The notes beneath the pieces are model-generated. The model was not told where the DNA came from, did not search any database, and saw nothing but the letters and a program-made list of their open reading frames with translations. From a virus: DNA of 35,664 bases. The stretch is from IMG/VR virus record IMGVR_UViG_3300029286_000136, positions 1-35,664 of that record. One strand, given 5' to 3'. Position 1 is the stretch's first letter; every line of letters begins with the position of its first letter. Position numbers and translations under genes: made by a program. This document shows, one piece after another, positions 31,791 to 35,664 of the stretch.

Positions 31791-32084
31791 TTATGTTATT
31801 ATTGCTAAAAAAGCGTTGTGAATTTTGTCTTCTAAAGCCGGTGTTAAGTAATTCTTCTTTTTAAGCCATTCAGTAGGTTGGTAACCATTTTTCTCAGAAT
31901 TACAATGTCTACATACCTTTATGAAGTTTTCCAGAATATTGGCTCTCTTGCCGTATCTAACAAGAGGCCAAATGTGATCTACACTTGACGTGTTACCCTC
32001 ACTAAACTCAACTCCGCAATAAGAACACGTTTTCTGTTTCTTTGTAAGCTTGCGGAATTGATTTTTTAGTGATTTATTTTCCAT
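31791..32084 (-). CDS. HNH endonuclease (97 aa)
   Basis: A 97-residue HNH protein with C20-x2-C23, D36-H37, N53, then C58-x2-C61-N62. The DH pair and the late asparagine and CxxC are the canonical catalytic and zinc residues. It is a second, different HNH gene compared with 88-483. It may be a free-standing homing nuclease or a recombination enzyme. The stop lies directly before the 31781 gene. Confidence 0.82.
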   Translation of the reverse strand: MENKSLKNQFRKLTKKQKTCSYCGVEFSEGNTSSVDHIWPLVRYGKRANILENFIKVCRHCNSEKNGYQPTEWLKKKNYLTPALEDKIHNAFLAIIT

Positions 32085-32086
32085 TT

Positions 32087-32695
32087 TTAAAACTCTAATG
32101 TATCTTTTTTTGTTACATAACGGTCAAATAAATTTAGTTTTAAAGCTTCTGAAGCTGACATATGTTTATCTTTGGGCAAAAATTCCTTAAAGAATTTTGC
32201 TGGTTTGCCGGTTATTTTAACTAGATTTTTTATTACAAACTCATTTGTTTTTCTAAGATCATCATAGTCTAACTTAACTTTATTAACTTTTTTTGCTCCA
32301 TCATTTCCCGTTATTGCTCCATCATGTATCATCCATCTCGAGTAAGGATAACTCAGTCTATATCCAGGAGTCCCATTATACGCAATCATAGCTCCGCCCG
32401 AACAAGCCTTATTATAATTTATAGTTCTAATTTTTTTAGGAGATTGATTCATTGCAGTTATTATTAATACTGTTGCATCAAAAGATCCTCCAGGACTATC
32501 GATGAAAATATTTATAAATTCTTTCTCAGTTCGATTTAAAAAAAGTATTTGTTTTAAAACATCAGTCCCTATTTCGTCTAAAATAAGACCTTCAATGAAT
32601 ATATTGCCTCTTATAAGATTGTAAGTATCATGCGGTACAAATTGATAAGTTTCGCCGCTAACTATTGGAACTTGTACATCAGAAAAATCTTTCAT
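32087..32695 (-). CDS. Second ClpP-like serine protease (202 aa)
   Basis: A 202-residue ClpP/S14-family protein. Landmarks are FIDSPGGSFDA (66-74), KACSGGAMIAYNG with putative nucleophile S99, WMIHDG with H124, an acidic helix near D145-D146, and the SASEALKLNLFD tail. It lacks the long C-terminal extension of the capsid-operon protease, so it is not a duplicate prohead enzyme. It may associate with or replace host ClpP, perhaps to redirect host proteolysis. No Clp ATPase gene is visible. Confidence 0.82.
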   Translation of the reverse strand: MKDFSDVQVPIVSGETYQFVPHDTYNLIRGNIFIEGLILDEIGTDVLKQILFLNRTEKEFINIFIDSPGGSFDATVLIITAMNQSPKKIRTINYNKACSGGAMIAYNGTPGYRLSYPYSRWMIHDGAITGNDGAKKVNKVKLDYDDLRKTNEFVIKNLVKITGKPAKFFKEFLPKDKHMSASEALKLNLFDRYVTKKDTLEF

Positions 32696-32697
32696 AA

Positions 32698-32886
32698 TTA
32701 TACTCCATTTTTATTGATATAATTAATTACTTCATTTAATTTCTTTGTAAGCTCTAATAATTGGTTGTTGATTTGAATTTCTTTTATCCCCATGGACCAA
32801 ATAGCTCTACGAGTTATATCTTCTTCAGGTAACAACTCTATTGATTTTTTTTCACTTTTTGTATAAAAGGTTTTTAACATATTCAT
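32698..32886 (-). CDS. Small helical protein (62 aa)
   Basis: A 62-residue protein rich in Leu and Asn, largely helical (LLELTKKLNEVINYINK). The ATG at 32886 is preferred over TTG 32889. AAGGAA is upstream. It overlaps the neighbouring gene by 35 bases. Function unknown. Confidence 0.5.
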   Translation of the reverse strand: MNMLKTFYTKSEKKSIELLPEEDITRRAIWSMGIKEIQINNQLLELTKKLNEVINYINKNGV

Positions 32887-32983
32887 CAATTTGGTTCCTT
32901 GCTTGTTCTCTTATTTTATTTTGTTCTTTTTTATCTTCAGTTCCTAATAAGATTCCAGTTAAAGTTTTAGTCTTCGAGTTCAT
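32852..32983 (-). CDS. Small basic protein (43 aa)
   Basis: A 43-residue frame beginning at ATG 32983 and overlapping the end of the gene at 32967. A longer frame to 33061 would lie mostly over the coding region of the 33206 gene, so it is rejected. The product is basic and helical. It may be a real small gene linked by overlap to both neighbours, but a chance frame cannot be excluded. Confidence 0.4.
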   Translation of the reverse strand: MNSKTKTLTGILLGTEDKKEQNKIREQARNQIDEYVKNLLYKK

Positions 32984-33206
32984 TTGCTTTTTCCCAAGCT
33001 CTATAAAAAATTTTGGGATTAAATCTTTCTTTGGGAGGATTTTGTTTTTCGTGTTTTGCAATTAGATTTAAGATTGTTTTATTTAGCTCAATAACTTTCC
33101 ATTTAAGTCTATCGTACTTAATTGCCACAATCTCGCATTTATCAATTTCGTCCATTTTTAATTCTAAGATTTTGATAGACCTTTTTATACTTTTTAGAGT
33201 TTTCAT
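32967..33206 (-). CDS. Small helical protein (79 aa)
   Basis: A 79-residue protein, helical, basic (SIKRSIKILELKMDEIDK N-terminal). GGAGG precedes ATG 33206. It follows promoter element d by 30 bases. No family recognised. Confidence 0.65.
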   Translation of the reverse strand: MKTLKSIKRSIKILELKMDEIDKCEIVAIKYDRLKWKVIELNKTILNLIAKHEKQNPPKERFNPKIFYRAWEKANELED

Positions 33207-33236
33207 ATTTTTGCCTCCTTTTTACTTTCTATCTAA

Positions 33237-33264
33237 AGTCTATCACATATAATGAAAATGTCAA
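33237..33264 (-). promoter_or_regulatory. Leftward promoter-like element d
   Basis: Minus strand: -35 TTGACA (33259-33264), 16-bp spacer, -10 TAGACT (33237-33242), in GTGATAGACTTTAGATA. Followed 30 bp later by the ATG at 33206. Strong resemblance to elements b and c. Confidence 0.7.
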
Positions 33265-33278
33265 GATGACAAATAATT

Positions 33279-33713
33279 TTATTCTAATATTTTTTTATTT
33301 TTGATAAACGCATCCATGCCAAAGTGAGAGACGGCTTCATAATATAATTTAGCTCTATTAAGCCTGGGAATTGCAAGAAATTTATTATACCATTTATATT
33401 TTCTAGCGATGAGTAGTATCATATTATGATGAAATCTTATATCAGTTTCCATTTTAAATCTTAACGCTTCTCCTTTAGTTCTGAATACGGTTGGATAACT
33501 ATATTCGATATCATGCACCTGGGAGGCAGACACTATACTCATTCCCCAGATTGTGTTAGGAGTAAGATGACAAAGCAATCTGTTAAGCCATGTACTCGTA
33601 GACCCGACTCCGTTGCAATACTTCTTAGCTTCTTTAGAATGCTCCTCAATAAGCCATCTAGTAGTAGGAGCCATTTCTAATGTCTTTGATTGTTTAAAAT
33701 TTCCATACAACAT
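33279..33713 (-). CDS. Putative DUF1353-like phage protein (144 aa)
   Basis: A 144-residue protein with AAGGAGG upstream. The central MSIVSASQVHDIEYSYP, then a RFKMETDIRFHHN helix and NRAKLYYEAVSHFG tail recall the DUF1353 layout of phage proteins. The resemblance is from memory and only moderate. It is an early-region gene of unknown function. Confidence 0.5.
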   Translation of the reverse strand: MLYGNFKQSKTLEMAPTTRWLIEEHSKEAKKYCNGVGSTSTWLNRLLCHLTPNTIWGMSIVSASQVHDIEYSYPTVFRTKGEALRFKMETDIRFHHNMILLIARKYKWYNKFLAIPRLNRAKLYYEAVSHFGMDAFIKNKKILE

Positions 33714-33724
33714 ATACTTCCTCC

Positions 33725-33997
33725 TTATATTACTATAATAATCTCATCTTCAACCCGTAAATCAAAATTCTTTTCTAAATCAGTATTGCTTTTAAAAATC
33801 ATTTTATCTGCGGATAATTGTACTTTTATTGTTGAGCAGAAGAGTCCTACTAAAACATCTCTTATCTGAACTATACAGGCTCTATTACAACAATATTCGC
33901 CATAGCTCTTATCTATTATAGCCTGGCGTTCTTCTAGCGTAGATTCAACCTCTATGATCCCGTTTTTAATACTTACTACTTTTGTTTTAAATTTCAT
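33725..33997 (-). CDS. Small protein with Cys pair (90 aa)
   Basis: A 90-residue beta-rich protein with YCCNRACIVQIRD and a later LFCST. AAGGAG precedes ATG 33997, close to the upstream gene. Function unknown. Confidence 0.6.
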   Translation of the reverse strand: MKFKTKVVSIKNGIIEVESTLEERQAIIDKSYGEYCCNRACIVQIRDVLVGLFCSTIKVQLSADKMIFKSNTDLEKNFDLRVEDEIIIVI

Positions 33998-34187
33998 TGG
34001 TAAACTCCTTATATTCTATTAATGTTACTATATAATTAAAGATACCTTCATGCCATTTTATCTTTATTAGAGTATTTTTGTCGATCCAGAAATGTAAAGA
34101 CTTATCAAGTTCATTGCTCGTGCAGTCAATGAATTTATAGTTTTTTAAAGCTTCTAGACCAATTTCTCTTTCGTTTCTAGTTAACAT
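33987..34187 (-). CDS. Hypothetical protein (66 aa)
   Basis: A 66-residue protein. ATG 34187 is chosen over 34217 because AGGAGATA lies just before it. The sequence is mixed alpha/beta (NEREIGLEALKNYKFIDC, then a Trp-rich C-terminal half). The end overlaps the next gene start by eleven bases. Function unknown. Confidence 0.6.
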   Translation of the reverse strand: MLTRNEREIGLEALKNYKFIDCTSNELDKSLHFWIDKNTLIKIKWHEGIFNYIVTLIEYKEFTNEI

Positions 34188-34204
34188 ATTATCTCCTGTA
34201 TTTT

Positions 34205-34678
34205 TTAAATAGAACAAATATAATGAGTAACTCTGTTAATAATATCTTCATATTTTTTAGCAATTTTAAAATAAGTAGGGAATTTACTTTCATATTTAGC
34301 AGGTATTTTGATGCCTATAAAAAACATACAGCATTCCTTTTGTACTTCAGAGGCTATTACTTCATGTGCTAATTTACCATATTTACCTTTGTTCCCTTTA
34401 GTCAGAAAGGTATATTGTTTATTATCCATAACAACAGCATGAGCTAATTCGTGAAATAATGCCATGTATAGCAGATATTCGCTAGTATGTTTATCATACG
34501 CAATTAGTATCGTTCTTTTTTCATCATTCATTCTGCCAAGAAAATGTTCTTTTGGAGGTCTGGGGATAATACTAATACTATAATTTAATGCCACCGAATA
34601 TTTATGTCCAAAAGTTTCTAACCTGCTAAGCATAGTATCTGTTATTTTTCTCTTTATAGATATGTTTTCTATTTTCAT
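34205..34678 (-). CDS. HExxH metallopeptidase-like protein (157 aa)
   Basis: A 157-residue protein and first gene of the leftward operon. HELAH near residue 83 is the zinc site, with a second HEVIASE about 30 residues on that could hold the third ligand. The pattern is like SprT-like or ImmA/IrrE-like short metallopeptidases. If ImmA-like, it could cleave a repressor, but no helix-turn-helix partner is visible nearby. ATG 34678 is preferred to 34684, since AGGAG lies six bases before it. Confidence 0.72.
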   Translation of the reverse strand: MKIENISIKRKITDTMLSRLETFGHKYSVALNYSISIIPRPPKEHFLGRMNDEKRTILIAYDKHTSEYLLYMALFHELAHAVVMDNKQYTFLTKGNKGKYGKLAHEVIASEVQKECCMFFIGIKIPAKYESKFPTYFKIAKKYEDIINRVTHYICSI

Positions 34679-34699
34679 ATTCATCTCCTTTTATTGTAA

Positions 34700-34727
34700 A
34701 GTTTACGTTATTCCATAGAAAAGTCAA
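34700..34727 (-). promoter_or_regulatory. Leftward promoter-like element e of divergent region
   Basis: Minus strand: -35 TTGACT (34722-34727) within CTATTGAC, 16-bp spacer, -10 TAAACT (34700-34705), then AGGAG before ATG 34678. It combines the CTATTGAC block of the rightward set with the TAAACTTTA downstream of the leftward set. Most likely the main promoter of the leftward operon. Confidence 0.7.
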
Positions 34728-34749
34728 TAGGTTTATCTAAAAGTTCGTC

Positions 34750-34761
34750 TAAAATATTTTA
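34750..34761. promoter_or_regulatory. Palindrome between divergent promoters
   Basis: TAAAATATTTTA is a perfect 12-bp palindrome lying between the two divergent promoters at 34700 and 34772. CTAAA (34749-34753) and TTTAG (34764-34768) also form inverted flanks. A repressor or activator site is plausible. Confidence 0.4.
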
Positions 34762-34771
34762 AGTTTAGCTA

Positions 34772-34799
34772 TTGACAAATTTTCTAACTATGGTATAAC
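34772..34799 (+). promoter_or_regulatory. Sigma-70-type promoter P4, rightward early genes
   Basis: -35 TTGACA (34772-34777) within CTATTGAC, 16-bp spacer, -10 TATAAC (34794-34799). It drives the small genes from 34834. A strong ribosome binding site AGGAGG is at about 34821. Confidence 0.78.
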
Positions 34800-34833
34800 T
34801 GTAGTAGGGCAAAGAAAAATAGGAGGAAGTAAA

Positions 34834-35031
34834 ATGATAACAGTAGATAAGACAAATAGTTTAAAAGAAGATTTTGAGAAAGAGACTCTTGACTTTTGGT
34901 ATACTAGGGCTATACTTTTAAATAATGAAGAGTTTAACAAAGTCCTAGCAGTTAAGACCAGAAGAGAAACTGACTTAGAATTAGCAACACTAAATTTTGA
35001 AAAAATACTTAAAAAATTTATAGGGAGGTAA
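34834..35031 (+). CDS. Small protein (65 aa), first rightward early gene
   Basis: A 65-residue charged, helical protein preceded by AGGAGG. It immediately follows promoter P4, so it is a strongly and early expressed product. No family recognised (LNNEEFNKVLAVKTRRETDLELATL). Confidence 0.65.
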   Translation: MITVDKTNSLKEDFEKETLDFWYTRAILLNNEEFNKVLAVKTRRETDLELATLNFEKILKKFIGR

Positions 35032-35033
35032 TT

Positions 35034-35234
35034 ATGACCGTATTAAGAAAAACAGAAGCGGAATTATTTGCAGATGATCCTAACATCAAATTATTTACAC
35101 GAGAAGAAATGTATCGGTATCTAAAAGTAGAATACGGAATAGAAAAAGAATGTATCGAGGATTTCTGGAGAGAAGAATTTGGAAGAGTTTATGATGCAGA
35201 CAAATATTTTCTTAAATCCGACATAGGAGAATAA
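35034..35234 (+). CDS. Small acidic protein (66 aa)
   Basis: A 66-residue acidic protein with GGGAGG upstream, two bases after the previous stop. It has FTREEMYRYLKVEYGIE and FWREEFGRVYDADKYF segments, helical and aromatic. No family recognised. Confidence 0.65.
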   Translation: MTVLRKTEAELFADDPNIKLFTREEMYRYLKVEYGIEKECIEDFWREEFGRVYDADKYFLKSDIGE

Positions 35235-35235
35235 A

Positions 35236-35382
35236 ATGAAAGATACAATTTTAGCAATATTTATGGCAGTATTGATTACTTTAATTGTAAGTTGTATAGT
35301 ATATCTTTTTATACCTAAATCAATAAATACTAAAGAAGCTAAATTTATTAATTATTCATTTACAATTAATTTAGGAGAATAA
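35236..35382 (+). CDS. Small single-pass membrane protein (48 aa)
   Basis: A 48-residue frame from ATG 35236, with AGGAG upstream. N-terminal membrane helix (ILAIFMAVLITLIVSCIVYLFI) followed by a short polar tail. Its stop abuts the next ATG. Could be a membrane anchor or a host-interference peptide. Confidence 0.65.
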   Translation: MKDTILAIFMAVLITLIVSCIVYLFIPKSINTKEAKFINYSFTINLGE

Positions 35383-35649
35383 ATGACAACATATAAACTT
35401 GGTAAAATTACGAACGTTAGAGTAGGGTATCAGGCATTTCAACCTATATTGCAGGTATGGTTTGATTTAGAAAGTAAAAATTCTTTTGATAGTACTTTAA
35501 AATTTTTATGCACTGATACTTTTCTAAAAAAACTTACATTCGATGCTAAAGTATCTTTCTTAGATGAGTTAAAAAATATGCCGGTAAAGGTTAAATTTAG
35601 AAAGGATCATACCACAGTTTCGTTCAGAATATTAACAGAGGTATTATAA
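35383..35649 (+). CDS. Hypothetical protein (88 aa)
   Basis: An 88-residue protein with AGGAG upstream. Mixed beta/alpha sequence (PILQVWFDLESKNSF), ending in beta strands. No family recognised. The stop TAA overlaps the next ATG (35649), so translation is coupled. Confidence 0.65.
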   Translation: MTTYKLGKITNVRVGYQAFQPILQVWFDLESKNSFDSTLKFLCTDTFLKKLTFDAKVSFLDELKNMPVKVKFRKDHTTVSFRILTEVL

Positions 35650-35664
35650 TGACAAATCAAGAAC
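35649..35664 (+). CDS. Partial CDS cut by window end
   Basis: ATG 35649 overlaps the previous stop (TAATG) and the frame stays open to the window edge, coding MTNQE. The gene continues beyond the window, so nothing more can be said. Confidence 0.5.

Noticed and set aside
1-35664. Alternative genetic code (stop reassignment)
   Set aside because: TAA, TAG and TGA all end clear genes and do not interrupt conserved domains.
1-35664. Prophage with integration/lysogeny genes
   Set aside because: No integrase, excisionase or helix-turn-helix repressor is visible in this window. The atypical tRNA alone is not evidence of an attachment site.

Overview
The window is part of the genome of a tailed double-stranded DNA bacteriophage (Caudoviricetes). 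A contiguous HK97-type head module, a tail module with a frameshifted assembly chaperone and a tape measure protein, and three fibre or adhesin genes indicate a siphovirus-like virion. The DNA is clearly AT-rich. TAA, TAG and TGA are all used as stops, so the standard bacterial code applies. Promoters look like host sigma-70/sigma-A sites, and most genes carry a Shine-Dalgarno sequence. The host cannot be named from this sequence. A lipoprotein gene is compatible with a diderm host but does not prove one. The right edge cuts a gene, so the genome continues outside. I recognise no integrase, repressor, DNA polymerase, helicase, endolysin or certain holin here.

Layout. (1) 51-6598, plus strand: promoter, HNH nuclease, small and large terminase subunits, then an accessory cassette between terminase and portal. 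The cassette holds two small unknowns, a short UDP-glucose/GDP-mannose dehydrogenase-like protein, a SAM methyltransferase, a tiny zinc finger, and a GT4-type glycosyltransferase split by a LAGLIDADG intein. (2) 6624-18473, plus strand: a second promoter, then portal, ClpP-type prohead protease, major capsid, putative decoration protein flanked by two strong hairpins, connector and tail-completion proteins, tail tube, tail assembly chaperones G and G-T, tape measure and tail-tip genes. (3) 18518-24150, plus strand: a third promoter, a 1072-residue fibre, small proteins, a second repeat-rich fibre, an F5/8C (discoidin)-like protein and a small membrane/coiled-coil protein.

(4) 24133-34678, minus strand: a leftward operon of mostly small, probably early genes. 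It includes a RecT-like annealing protein with a PD-(D/E)XK nuclease, a calcineurin-like phosphoesterase, a second ClpP-like protease, an HNH protein, three separate HExxH proteins, a hexapeptide-repeat protein, Cys-rich microproteins, a lipoprotein and an atypical tRNA. Five similar promoter-like elements punctuate this operon. (5) 34690-35664: a divergent promoter region with a palindrome, then rightward small genes running off the window.

How it fits together. Leftward genes leave the 34.7 kb divergent region and probably supply recombination and host-takeover functions. The rightward structural genes are driven by promoters sharing a CTATTGAC -35 block and TAGTAT half-sites near the -10. 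The sugar-nucleotide dehydrogenase, methyltransferase and glycosyltransferase are translationally linked and probably modify a glycan or a virion component. The most unusual elements are the intein inside the glycosyltransferase E-x7-E motif, the pseudoknot-like frameshift signal at 13908-13989, the tRNA-like gene with an 18-nt anticodon loop, and the repeated leftward promoter element.
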